NCBI GenBank assembly: GCA_016744115.1
Contig: JADGEZ010000001.1
Span: 1-64,000 of the forward strand
Source: Sulfurimonas sp.
GTDB lineage: Bacteria; Campylobacterota; Campylobacteria; Campylobacterales; Sulfurimonadaceae
Length of the DNA stretch: 64,000 nucleotides
Reading direction: 5' to 3'
Numbering within the stretch: position 1 is the first letter of the stretch; every line of letters starts with the position of its first letter. Made by a program: the position numbers and the translations under genes. Below, in pieces: positions 53,782-63,845 of this stretch. Under the pieces are notes generated by a model. That model searched no databases. It was given only the letters and a program-made list of their open reading frames with translations, and was not told the DNA's origin.

Positions 53782-55722
53782 ACTATTTATCTCTTCTTCC
53801 TTCTCTTGGATACTCAAAAGTTCCTCAACTTTTTGCTCATAAATCTCTTGAAGTTTTTCAAGTTCTTTAGCTAGTATAGCTAAACCTATCTCTTCATAAC
53901 AGGAGGGATTAGCCAAACAATTATTTTTTTCTTCTATCTTTTCTTCAAGTTCATCTATCTCTTTGGGAAGTTTTTCTAAGGCTATTTTTTCTTTAAAGCT
54001 AAGTTTGAGGACTTTTGGTTTTTCTCTTAGACTTTCTTTAACTACTTCAGTTTTCTTAGCATCAGCTTCCATTGCGTCAAGTTCTTTGAGTTCTTTTTCT
54101 AAATCTAAATATTGCGAATACTGTTGATGTGAGACTTCTATATGTTTGTTTTCTTTAAATATAAAAAGTTTTTTAGCAATTTTATCAACAAAGTATCTAT
54201 CATGGCTTACTATGATAACAGCACCAGAAAAGTTTGTTAGTTGCTCTTCTAGAATATTTATAGTTGGTATATCTAAGTCATTTGTAGGCTCATCTAAAAT
54301 CAAAATATCTACTTCTAAGGTAAAAAGTAAGGCAAGGGCAATTCTATTTTTTTCGCCACCGCTTAATACGGCGATTTTTTTCTCTAAAAATTCACGAGGA
54401 AAAAGAAAGTTTTTTAAGTATCCATACACATGCATATCTTTTCCCCGTACGCTTACTCTATCTCCACCATGAGGGCAAAATGTTTCCATTAAGTTTTTAG
54501 AATCATCTAACATCTCACGATGTTGATCGAAGTAGCCGATTTTAAATTCACCTTGTTTGATTGTTCCACTTGTTGGTTTAAGTCGTCCTAGTAAGGCTTT
54601 TAGAAGTGTGGATTTTCCACTTCCATTTGGTCCTACTATGGCGATAACATCTTTTTGTAAAATTCTTGTTGTAAACTCCTTGAGTAGCTCTTTATTTCCA
54701 AGAGTAAGAGATAAATTTTCCACCTCAAAAAGCATCTTTTGTTTGTTTATGCTTTTATCACGGTTAAAATGTTTTGCTTCTCTTTGGAGTTCTACAGACA
54801 TTTTTCTAATTTTTGCAGGATTATTTTTAGCATCTTCTCTTAAAGTCATAAGACGATCTTTTCTTCCCTCATTGCGTTTAAGTCTTGCTCTAACACCACG
54901 AGCAAACCATTCATTTTCACGCTTTAAAACCCCTAAGAGATTGTCATGTTGTTTTTGAAGTGTTCGTATCCATTCAGCTTTTTGCAAAAGATAGTTAGAG
55001 TATCCACCCGTATATTCTCTTAATGCACAGTCCTCAATTTCTATAGATTTTGTTGCAATTTTATCTATAAAATATCTATCGTGAGAGATGAAAATAAGTG
55101 TAAACTTTTCTCTTAAAATCAACTCTTCTAAAAATTCGACCATGTACACATCAAGATGATTAGTAGGTTCATCAAGAAGTAAAACATCTGGTTTTTGCAA
55201 AAGTAAGGATGCCAAGGCAACACGCCTTTGCTCCCCTCCACTAAGTAAAACGATGGGCTTATTTTCATATTCTTTAAGGTTAAAATGCTCAATTATGCGT
55301 TGTATCTTATCGTCTAAGTTCCAAGCATTATGATGGTCTATATACTTACAAAGGTCTTCATGTTCATCTATGAGTTTTTTATTTTCAAAGTCCTGCGCTA
55401 AAAGTAAAGAAAGCTCGTTGTACCTAGTTTTAGCAGTATTGAGTTCTCTTAATCCATCTTCAACAGCTTCTCTAACCGTATGACCCTCTTTAAAGTTTGG
55501 TCGTTGATCTAGCATTTTTATTTCTAAGTTATTTTTTATTATTCTTCTTCCAGCGTCATATTCTAAAGTTCCATGAACGATTTTCATTAAAGTGGATTTT
55601 CCACTCCCATTTTTGCCTATGATAACAATGCGTTCACCCTCATCTATATGAAAGTTTATTTGAGAAAGTATCTTTTGAGCGGAATAGTGTTTTGAGATGT
55701 CTTGTAGGTCTATGAGTGCCAT
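53776..55722 (-). CDS. ABC-F family ATPase (Uup-like)
   Basis: Two ABC domains with GKNGSGKST, LSGGEQRRVALA, GPNGSGKST, LSGGEKNRIALA; C-terminal coiled coil. Confidence 0.93.
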   Translation of the reverse strand: MALIDLQDISKHYSAQKILSQINFHIDEGERIVIIGKNGSGKSTLMKIVHGTLEYDAGRRIIKNNLEIKMLDQRPNFKEGHTVREAVEDGLRELNTAKTRYNELSLLLAQDFENKKLIDEHEDLCKYIDHHNAWNLDDKIQRIIEHFNLKEYENKPIVLLSGGEQRRVALASLLLQKPDVLLLDEPTNHLDVYMVEFLEELILREKFTLIFISHDRYFIDKIATKSIEIEDCALREYTGGYSNYLLQKAEWIRTLQKQHDNLLGVLKRENEWFARGVRARLKRNEGRKDRLMTLREDAKNNPAKIRKMSVELQREAKHFNRDKSINKQKMLFEVENLSLTLGNKELLKEFTTRILQKDVIAIVGPNGSGKSTLLKALLGRLKPTSGTIKQGEFKIGYFDQHREMLDDSKNLMETFCPHGGDRVSVRGKDMHVYGYLKNFLFPREFLEKKIAVLSGGEKNRIALALLFTLEVDILILDEPTNDLDIPTINILEEQLTNFSGAVIIVSHDRYFVDKIAKKLFIFKENKHIEVSHQQYSQYLDLEKELKELDAMEADAKKTEVVKESLREKPKVLKLSFKEKIALEKLPKEIDELEEKIEEKNNCLANPSCYEEIGLAILAKELEKLQEIYEQKVEELLSIQEKEEEINSL

Positions 55723-55838
55723 TTATATGTCTTATTTTGATTTATCTAATGATAGCTTTTAAATGGTTAAGAGATGCTTTTAAAAATTGTATTTGCCCAA
55801 TAGCACTGCATGCAGGTATTGAGCAAGGTTGCTTATGT

Positions 55839-57158
55839 TTAAAATTTATAAGCAGCTATTACACGGAAGTGATTCATCTCTCTATCTTTTACTTTGCCAC
55901 TTAAAACAACTTCATCATATTCACTTACACGGATTGTGTTAAATATTTTGAGTGTCAATGCTTTAAGAGGTTTATATGCTAAGATTATATCTATCTCGGT
56001 TGCATCGTTAAGGGCTGCTTTTGAACCTTTGAACAATGTTTGCGATTTGCCATAGTTAGCATAACTAGCGAGGAATTTTAAACCTTTTGTAATTACATAG
56101 TGTCCACCTATTTTATAAGCACTTACATTATCTCTGTACTGATTTCTTGAAAATAATGAGCTTGTGTAAGCTGGATCAGAACCCCATGTGTTTAAAAAAC
56201 CTTTATTTGAATCTGAATCATTAGAAGCATTGTAAGCTAAATAAGCTGACCAATTCTTGTTGCCTATTTTTGCCTTAGCACCATACATACTAAAGTCTAA
56301 ATCTCCTTTGAGGTCTTTTCCTATGTTGCTTTGGTCTAAATACTGAGCTTGTAATGTTAGGGCTGTCCCTTTCATCACAGGCATCTTATAAGATACATCT
56401 GCATATATCATATTCGCTATATCATGAGCATAATAATCCCAAAGAGATAATTTAAGATTTTTACTCATATTATAAGAGATATTTGCAGCCGTCATACCAT
56501 CAGTTCTCTCAACACCCCCAGCTGTTCCAATGTTATGAAATTTAGCTTGTTCAAATTTTCCACCAACATTTACAGGTTTTTGACTAGAACCAGCAGTACC
56601 AGTTCCCTCACCAATTAAACCCCAATCAGTCGTGCTTCTTGAGCCATAAGACATAGCATTAATATGAGATACGCTAAGAGAAAGAGATGGTGTAGCCTTA
56701 TACTTCAAGATAGCCGCTTCATAAAAGTTTGGCATTAAAGACCATTTGATTTTAGTTAAAGGAGTGTTTAAAATCTGACGACCAGCTCTAACAAAAAGAT
56801 GTTTATTTTTATACTCTAAGTAAGCTTGACCAAGAAGAGCATTTGTTTCCCCTCTAGGAGAGGTAAACATACCATTTGCAGGTTTGTTGTCAGCCTCATC
56901 CCATTTTGTAAAACTAGTGTCACCATTGGCATAAAAAGCTGCCCCAAACTTTAACCCTTTATATACTGCAGGAGTAACATACTTTAATGTTGCTAGATAA
57001 CCACTCCCATTTTCTGGTGCAAAACCATTAGTGTTATCACTAAGAATATGCATAGCTTTTATTTGACCTGAAACTTTTCCATCAGAAAAAGCTGCTGATT
57101 GCAAAGATGCTGTTACAAGTAATGATGCTACTGCTACTGAAATTACGATTTTTTTCAT
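55839..57158 (-). CDS. outer-membrane porin (OprD/Campylobacter-type)
   Basis: Signal peptide, beta-barrel pattern, GQIKAMHILSDNTNG, C-terminal aromatic KF. Confidence 0.85.
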   Translation of the reverse strand: MKKIVISVAVASLLVTASLQSAAFSDGKVSGQIKAMHILSDNTNGFAPENGSGYLATLKYVTPAVYKGLKFGAAFYANGDTSFTKWDEADNKPANGMFTSPRGETNALLGQAYLEYKNKHLFVRAGRQILNTPLTKIKWSLMPNFYEAAILKYKATPSLSLSVSHINAMSYGSRSTTDWGLIGEGTGTAGSSQKPVNVGGKFEQAKFHNIGTAGGVERTDGMTAANISYNMSKNLKLSLWDYYAHDIANMIYADVSYKMPVMKGTALTLQAQYLDQSNIGKDLKGDLDFSMYGAKAKIGNKNWSAYLAYNASNDSDSNKGFLNTWGSDPAYTSSLFSRNQYRDNVSAYKIGGHYVITKGLKFLASYANYGKSQTLFKGSKAALNDATEIDIILAYKPLKALTLKIFNTIRVSEYDEVVLSGKVKDREMNHFRVIAAYKF

Positions 57159-57248
57159 TTAATTATCCTTTTTTATATGTTGGTGTAATAGTTACAAATT
57201 ATCATCAACTCTATGTTACTCAAATGTTAATAGATTGTTAATAAGACC

Positions 57249-58361
57249 TTACTTAATTACAAAAACTTCATTAGAAATTACAATAAATTTCTTAGCTTCT
57301 TCATTATTTTCTAAGTCAAACTTTTTTAATGCTTTTGGTTTTACTAAATGGTAGCCAAATTTTGCACTTACTTTATCCCCAGATTGCAACTTAAAGTCAT
57401 AGTTAAAATCTTTTTTAGTATTTGCAGGAATCCTTGTATCTTTGATAGTACGATCAGCTAACCAAGGTGGTGTTGGTTTTGGTGAAGCACCCTTAGCATT
57501 TCCAATGATTTTTAAAAGTTTTTTTGTGTCCATTTTAATGACTTTACCATTACGCTTGATACTCACAACTAATTTAGCCATTCTTAATGGGTGTAGAGTT
57601 GAGGAGTGCGTAGCTTGATGGTCAATACTCACTGTAAAATTCTTTTTCGTGTGATTGATGCTAAGTTTTACATATTTAGCTAGCATGGAAATATCTCCAT
57701 GAATCCCTGGAAAACCATGAAAAGCATGCTTTTTAGCCTTGCTAAGAATAGAAGGAGCACCATCGACTTGAGGCATGTGACATGTTAAGCAGTTATTATT
57801 TCCATCCATATTTGTATTTTCCGTTGAACAAACATCATACTCTTTTTTATTTGTTTTGTGCATGTGACAACCCATACATAGTTTTCCATTTTTGAAAACT
57901 TCTACATTTGTTTCAATAGCATGAAAAGGTGATTCTTGATTAGGTTTTAAGTTGGCAAAATATTTTCTCATATCAGGTGAGATAACATTCTTATTCATAA
58001 CTTTACCTGGTAAAGTATCTGTAATCCTATGACAATAAGCACAAGCGATAGCTTCATTTTGTGTTTCATTGTTTGGATCAGGAATTACACCATTGTTTTT
58101 TGTTAATAATTCTTTCATATTATCAGCTGTTGGCGTATGGCATTTTGCACAACGGTATTTTTGCATTTTATTTTTCATGGGATGCTTATCATACACAGCA
58201 CCATGAATTGGATCTGCAAATACAGTCGAATTTGCATGTTGTGAAGTTTTATACTCCTTGTAAATTTTCGGATGGCATTCACTACATTTTTGATTTTTCT
58301 CAAAGTGCATGGTAGCAAAACCTACTGTTGATAGCACTAGAACTATAAATAAACTTTTCAT
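57249..58361 (-). CDS. periplasmic multihaem (five CxxCH) cytochrome c, c554-like
   Basis: CSECH, CAKCH, CAYCH, CMGCH, CLTCH; signal peptide; ATG at 58361 preferred start. Confidence 0.9.
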   Translation of the reverse strand: MKSLFIVLVLSTVGFATMHFEKNQKCSECHPKIYKEYKTSQHANSTVFADPIHGAVYDKHPMKNKMQKYRCAKCHTPTADNMKELLTKNNGVIPDPNNETQNEAIACAYCHRITDTLPGKVMNKNVISPDMRKYFANLKPNQESPFHAIETNVEVFKNGKLCMGCHMHKTNKKEYDVCSTENTNMDGNNNCLTCHMPQVDGAPSILSKAKKHAFHGFPGIHGDISMLAKYVKLSINHTKKNFTVSIDHQATHSSTLHPLRMAKLVVSIKRNGKVIKMDTKKLLKIIGNAKGASPKPTPPWLADRTIKDTRIPANTKKDFNYDFKLQSGDKVSAKFGYHLVKPKALKKFDLENNEEAKKFIVISNEVFVIK

Positions 58362-58385
58362 CTCATCTCCCTTTTTCATTGTGAT

Positions 58386-58655
58386 TAGACTTCTTGCAAA
58401 ACTCCTATATGTCTCAGCACTTTATAGAGAGTTTTAATCAAGGCAAATATTCTCAAGCGTAGCCAAAGCTACGGTTTGGGTTATTTAACGCAGAGTAAAG
58501 CTCTCTATAAAGTGTCCTACGGAAGGGATAATAAGTGCCAACCTTGCATAAAAAAATATTTTACCCTTAGCTTAGGCTAGGCATAAAAATTTGTTTTACA
58601 CAATCTTAGCACTTCTTATCCCTCTGAGGCATATAGGAGTTTTGCAAGAAGTCTA
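58386..58655. repeat. 270-bp compound inverted-repeat element (two-arm, MITE/cruciform-like), copy 2
   Basis: Outer IR tagacttcttgcaaaactcctatatgtctcag vs inverted tagacttcttgcaaaactcctatatgcctcag (31/32); arm 1 cactttatagagag/ctctctataaagtg (58418-58431/58501-58514); arm 2 gggataataagtgc/gcacttcttatccc (58525-58538/58609-58622). Confidence 0.92.
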
Positions 58656-58723
58656 TTGCTATAATTTTATATAATTCGTATGAATTGCTAATTAATAGAG
58701 TGTTAATGATTTGTTAATTAAAA

Positions 58724-59941
58724 CTAAAGATTAGAAATTGTAAAATAATTATAAGTATTACTATGTTCATAAGAAAGACAAAGATTGTGTTTTTTCAAAA
58801 TTGTATCGACTATATAAAGTCCAAGTCCAAAACTCTCCGATGATTTATCCTCACTTTTTGTAAATGCTCTAAGATAATATTCTAAAGTTTTATCCATCTT
58901 CTCTCCTTTAGAGATAAAGTGTATTTTATTGTCTTTACATTCTATATAACAATCATTATTTTGTGAATATTTTAAGGCATTGTCGATTAAATTTTTAAAC
59001 ACAAAGGTAAAAAGTTCAAAATTTACTTTAAGCCTATTTTTTGAAAAATTATTTTTTATAGAATTAGGCTCTAAAAATAACATATCGGTAGCTTGATCGA
59101 GTATGTCGGTTAATGGATACTCTTTTGTTTGCAAAACATGATCCGTAGCTGTAATTTTTTCTATCTGAATAAACTCTTTAAGAAGAAGTTCTAATCTTGT
59201 AAATACATTATTTAAAACTTCTTTTGATTTAGAATCTTTAATCATCTCTAAGGCTATTTTTCCACTTGTAATAGGTGTCTTTAGCTCATGTGTAACATTA
59301 CTTAAAAAAATTCTGCGTGCATCTAATACATTATTTATTTTTTTGACTGCCTTATTAAACTCATTTGAAACCTCAGCAATTTCATCTTTGGAGCTTAAAA
59401 AAAAGTCTATATTTGTATCTCCCTCTCCAAAACGATGTATCCGCATCTGTAATTGTTTGAGTGGATATAAACTGATTCCAATGGAGACAAGCAAAAGTAA
59501 CATTATGAGAACAAACGCAGCATAAAGCCACCAAACATAATTAACATTTATCGACTCTGTTTTTATATCTTTTAACAAAAGTTTGCCTACGACAGGTGGA
59601 ACAAGAACATATCGAAATGAATTATGATTATAAAGATGAAAATCACCCTTTGCACAAGATACAGTATCAAATTTTCCAATACCTTGTATATCTTTATACA
59701 ATGTGGCATCATCGACTATAGCCATATGATCCTCTTCGAGTGCATTTATCAGTTCTTTATAGGTAGTATCCCCTATCTTCCATCTCATAACAGACATTGC
59801 TACATGGTGATAATGAATGCGAAGTTCCTCTTTTTCACTTTCAAACTGGTGGTCGTACATATATTTAAATAAGGCTGTAGTCGCTACAAGTGCAATGCTA
59901 AAAAAGACACAAATTCTTAGGATTATAGAGTGTTTATTCAC
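58724..59941 (-). CDS. two-component sensor histidine kinase
   Basis: Two TM, HAMP-like region, LSNVTHELKTPITSGKIALE, C-terminal ATPase (SFGLGLYIVDTILKKHN). Confidence 0.92.
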   Translation of the reverse strand: MNKHSIILRICVFFSIALVATTALFKYMYDHQFESEKEELRIHYHHVAMSVMRWKIGDTTYKELINALEEDHMAIVDDATLYKDIQGIGKFDTVSCAKGDFHLYNHNSFRYVLVPPVVGKLLLKDIKTESINVNYVWWLYAAFVLIMLLLLVSIGISLYPLKQLQMRIHRFGEGDTNIDFFLSSKDEIAEVSNEFNKAVKKINNVLDARRIFLSNVTHELKTPITSGKIALEMIKDSKSKEVLNNVFTRLELLLKEFIQIEKITATDHVLQTKEYPLTDILDQATDMLFLEPNSIKNNFSKNRLKVNFELFTFVFKNLIDNALKYSQNNDCYIECKDNKIHFISKGEKMDKTLEYYLRAFTKSEDKSSESFGLGLYIVDTILKKHNLCLSYEHSNTYNYFTISNL

Positions 59942-60626
59942 TTTGCATCATCCTATACCCAACACCACGAATAGACTCAAAATATGTTGGTTTTTTTGGA
60001 TTATCTCCAAGCTTAGTCCTTAATCTGCTTATAATTACATCTATACTTCTATCTCCACTACTCCAGTTCATTCCCTCAACACTATCTAGAATTTTTTCAC
60101 GAGAAAATACAATACCTCTGTTTAAGAGAAAAAGTTTTAGTACTCCAAACTCGGCTACTGTTAGGTCTAATGGTTGGTTTTTAAAATGAATTTTCATTGT
60201 TGTTTTATCACATTTGAATTCATGGTCTTCAAAAGATATTTCAGCTGAAATAGTAGTGTTCACTCGTCTAAGCTGTACTTGAATCCTAGCTATCAACTCA
60301 CGAGTATCAAAAGGTTTTGGCAAATAATCATCAGCACCTTTTTCTAATCCTAAAACCTTATCACTAACATTATTTCTAGCAGACATAATAATAATAGGTA
60401 ATGAATGCTCTTTACGGATAAGTTCACATAAGGATAGACCGTCCATTTTTGGTAGAGTGAGATCTAAAAGTATTATTTTATAAGTGCATTCTTTGAGACT
60501 ATTTAAAACTAGGAGAGGGTCATGTATGATTTTGACTGTATAGTTACTATTTATTAGATAACTCCCAAGCATATCAGATAAATCTAAATCATCTTCTACT
60601 ATCAAAATATCTATTTTATTTTTCAT
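59934..60626 (-). CDS. OmpR-family response regulator
   Basis: Receiver (ILIVEDDLDLSDMLG, LLDLTLPKMDG) and winged-helix effector domain; ATG at 60626 preferred start. Confidence 0.93.
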   Translation of the reverse strand: MKNKIDILIVEDDLDLSDMLGSYLINSNYTVKIIHDPLLVLNSLKECTYKIILLDLTLPKMDGLSLCELIRKEHSLPIIIMSARNNVSDKVLGLEKGADDYLPKPFDTRELIARIQVQLRRVNTTISAEISFEDHEFKCDKTTMKIHFKNQPLDLTVAEFGVLKLFLLNRGIVFSREKILDSVEGMNWSSGDRSIDVIISRLRTKLGDNPKKPTYFESIRGVGYRMMQSE

Positions 60627-60903
60627 TACAAACACTTCCATAATTAAGATAACTTTACTAATTTTTCTTATTTCATAAGCTAAGATACTCTTACTAGTCG
60701 TTTAAGTTCTAATGGTAACTAAACTTTTCAATATTAAAAGTTAAAATGTAACTTGCGTCACATATTATACTATCCCAAGATTATTAAACAATTTTTTTGA
60801 GATTGTTATTTCTAAAAAGATAAAATAACAGTAAGAAACAGCTATCGTGCTGAGTTCAATATTAAATTAGTAATAAAAGCAATTAAACAGGAAAGATAAT
60901 ACA

Positions 60904-62114
60904 ATGAAATTTAACTTAAACCAATTTTTATTAGCAGTATCAGATAGCCTCGATTTTGTAGAGATAGATATATTGGGTTCTACAAAGTTTCACTCTAAGA
61001 GAGTTGCTTATATAGCTTTAAGAATGGCAGATTTTTATAATTTTAGCGAAGAAGAAAAATTTGACTTATGCTCCTATGCGATATTGCATGATAATGGTCT
61101 TTGTGAAGAATCATTAATAACAACTCCATTAAATACACCCAAGCTATCTAATATCGGGATTTTAGAACAATATACTGAACATTGTGAAATTGGAGAAAAA
61201 AATATTGTAGATTTTCCTTTTTAACTAAACATAAAAATATTGTAAAATACCATCATGAACACTTTGACGGTTCAGGTTATTTTAAATTAAAAGGTGATGA
61301 GATACCTCTCATGGCACAAATAATCTCACTTGCAGATACGGTTGATAATTTATTTCATTTTGAAGATACCTCTGTACTAAATAGAGCTAAGATTAGTCAA
61401 TTTATCAACATTAATACAAATAAGTATTATTCTAAAGTTATAGTTGATAATTTTAATATTTTGGCAAATAATACATCTTTTTGGTTAGACTTACAATCTG
61501 TTAATTTAGAACAAAAAATACTAGATAGATTACAAGAAAATATAATACATATAGAGTATAAAGAACTCATAAACTTATCTGCTATTTTTAGTAAAATAGT
61601 AGATTCAAATTCTAGTTTTACTTCTAGGCATTCGAGTGGATTGAGTGAAAAAGTTGAAATAATGGCAAAATATTACAACTTTGATTATGAAAAAATATCA
61701 AAACTAATTATCGCAGCAAACCTACATGACCTGGGAAAATTAGCTGTACCAAATAGTATTCTTGAAAAAAATGCTAAATTAACTCATGAAGAATTTGAAA
61801 TTATAAAATCACACACCTATTATACAAGACAGGCATTGGAAAAAATAGATGGTTTTGAAGAGATCGTAAATTGGGCATCTAATCATCATGAAAAACTAAA
61901 TGGACTAGGTTATCCTTATGGAATAAGTGGCGATAAATTAAGTTTTCAAGAAAGGCTTATGTCATGTTTAGATATATATCAAGCACTAAGAGAAGATAGG
62001 CCCTATAGACTAGGAATGTCACATCAAAAGACTATGAGCATCTTACATGAACAAGCCCAAAGTGGATTTATAGATTTAACTATTGTAAATGATATTGATA
62101 AAGTTTTTAATTAA
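60904..62114 (+). pseudogene. HD-GYP-type phosphodiesterase with tandem HD-like domains, split into two ORFs (60904-61224, 61311-62114) by an apparent frameshift
   Basis: First ORF ends ...NIVDFPF*; +1 frame continues LTKHKNIVKYHHEHFDGSGYFKLKGDEIPLMAQIISLADTVDNLF; second half has ANLHDLGKLAVP and HHEKLNGLGYPYG. Confidence 0.85.
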
Positions 62115-62198
62115 GTGATATCAACACTATTTATGTTATAATACCTCTTACTAGGACAACTTGTTAAAATTAATGGAGCGGTAAAAAGCTTTTAGGTC

Positions 62199-62208
62199 GG
62201 GGGGGGGG
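62199..62208. repeat. G10 homopolymer tract
   Basis: ttaggtcGGGGGGGGGGttaattacc, immediately 3' of the 62209-62484 stop codon on the minus strand. Confidence 0.9.
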
Positions 62209-62484
62209 TTAATTACCTTTTGACCTTTCTTTCTCTATCTCTTCTTGGTGTTTAGACATCTCTAGTCTGATTTCATCCATGGTTTGAGGTGGGACATTAT
62301 CATCTTTTGACCATTTTACCTCATCAATATCGCCACCATAATCAGCTCCGAAATCTTCAACCTTTTGAGAGTACTCATCCAAATCTCTACAAATAGCAGT
62401 TCTGTTATCAACCATATCTGTTAAGACTATATACCACGCCCCATCTGGGTCTATTTTGATATTTGATTCAAATATAACAGCCAT
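62209..62484 (-). CDS. small uncharacterised protein downstream of napD
   Basis: 91 aa ORF whose ATG abuts the napD stop; no family recognised. Confidence 0.7.
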   Translation of the reverse strand: MAVIFESNIKIDPDGAWYIVLTDMVDNRTAICRDLDEYSQKVEDFGADYGGDIDEVKWSKDDNVPPQTMDEIRLEMSKHQEEIEKERSKGN

Positions 62485-62876
62485 TAGTTACGCTTACTTG
62501 TTTCATCAAAAGTTTTAGCAAATCCTTCTAAATCTTTTTTCTTTAAGTCGCCATTGTAAATAATATCTGAAATTTTTAAATCATCATCATTAAGCATTTT
62601 AGGCACTACATCAGCGTTGTTAATAAGCTCCATATGTTCATCAAGTTCATCTTCACTGTAAGCCATCTGCATCTCAGCGGACACAACATGTTCAATCGCT
62701 TCAATAACACTCATTTTTTTTAATTCTTCTGAAACACCTTCACCTTCTATAGTAATAATGATACGACCCTTTTCATCATGAAGATGATAATCACAGGCTT
62801 CACAATTTTTGAGGCTTTGTACAACCTCATCTAAGTATTTTGGCACGGTTTGCACTACTACGCTTGATATATTCAT
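62484..62876 (-). CDS. napD: NapD-like nitrate reductase assembly chaperone
   Basis: MNISSVVVQTVPKYLDEVVQSLKNCEACDYHLHDEKGRIIITIEGEG pattern and position next to napL/napF. Confidence 0.85.
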   Translation of the reverse strand: MNISSVVVQTVPKYLDEVVQSLKNCEACDYHLHDEKGRIIITIEGEGVSEELKKMSVIEAIEHVVSAEMQMAYSEDELDEHMELINNADVVPKMLNDDDLKISDIIYNGDLKKKDLEGFAKTFDETSKRN

Positions 62877-62894
62877 ATTTTTCCCTTTATGTTT

Positions 62895-63845
62895 TTATTT
62901 TATCTTGTATAGGTTAATGATATTGTCATCACTTGATACTAGCATAGTATTTTCATCTATAAATAGTATATTAGAAATAATCATTTTATTTCCTATATAT
63001 ACACCGAGTTCTTTTTTGGTGATGGTATTAAACACTGTTACATTATTTTTTTCATCACTAGAAAATGCTGCTATTTTACCATTTGGACTTAATCCTACGC
63101 TATAGATAAGAAAATCTGATTTTTTATAATAACTAGAGTTGAACTTTGGTGCATATACTACGGCTTTTCTATCTTGTCCAGCGGTAATTATGATAGAATT
63201 TTTTGTATCAACCTCAAAAACATTGTCTAAGTTTTGTCCACTTAACTCTCTTCTAAATGCACCATCTTTTGTTTTATGAATTTTTAAATTGCCACTTTCA
63301 TCTGCAATAATAATTTCTGTTTTATCTTCGTTTAATACAAAATCTGAAAACTTAGAACCAGAAACCTGAAAACGATAATTTTGTCTTTGTTTTATAATAT
63401 CATAAGATATAATCTCATTACTTAAAAGTCCTAAGAGAACCGTATTTGCATCAATAAACTTCGCTTTTGCAATGAAGAGTTTTTTCGTATAAGGCAGTAC
63501 TAAACGAAGAGTTTTATCTTCATAAATATGAAGCCTCCTAGCCCCTTTTTTCGCTTGCGAGAGCATGAGTATCTTATCTTCGATTATATCTACAGAATAC
63601 ACTTTAGAGTCCGCTAAATCACCCATGAAGTCTGTGATTTTTTTAAGCCTGATTGTTTGAAGAATCTCTTGTGTATTTATATCAAAAATATCTATACAAC
63701 TAGCATCAGTAGCACTATAGAGTTTATCGTTTTTATATACTATATCTATGACACTTCCGCTAGAGGCAAACTGTACTAATGGTACTTGCATTTTTGCATA
63801 AAGAAGTGAACTTATTGTAAGAAAAAATAGTAATATTTTTTTCAT
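62895..63845 (-). CDS. napL: NapL-like WD40/beta-propeller periplasmic protein
   Basis: Signal peptide, repeated beta-propeller blades, position between napF and napD. Confidence 0.8.
   Translation of the reverse strand: MKKILLFFLTISSLLYAKMQVPLVQFASSGSVIDIVYKNDKLYSATDASCIDIFDINTQEILQTIRLKKITDFMGDLADSKVYSVDIIEDKILMLSQAKKGARRLHIYEDKTLRLVLPYTKKLFIAKAKFIDANTVLLGLLSNEIISYDIIKQRQNYRFQVSGSKFSDFVLNEDKTEIIIADESGNLKIHKTKDGAFRRELSGQNLDNVFEVDTKNSIIITAGQDRKAVVYAPKFNSSYYKKSDFLIYSVGLSPNGKIAAFSSDEKNNVTVFNTITKKELGVYIGNKMIISNILFIDENTMLVSSDDNIINLYKIK

Noticed and set aside
54146-54958. ORFs of 108 and 133 aa antisense to the ABC-F gene
   Set aside because: Opposite intact Walker/signature motifs; no independent support.
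57249-58361. Calling the five-haem protein nitrite reductase NrfA
   Set aside because: Lacks a CxxCK active-site haem motif; all five sites are CxxCH, so only a c554-like multihaem cytochrome is supported.
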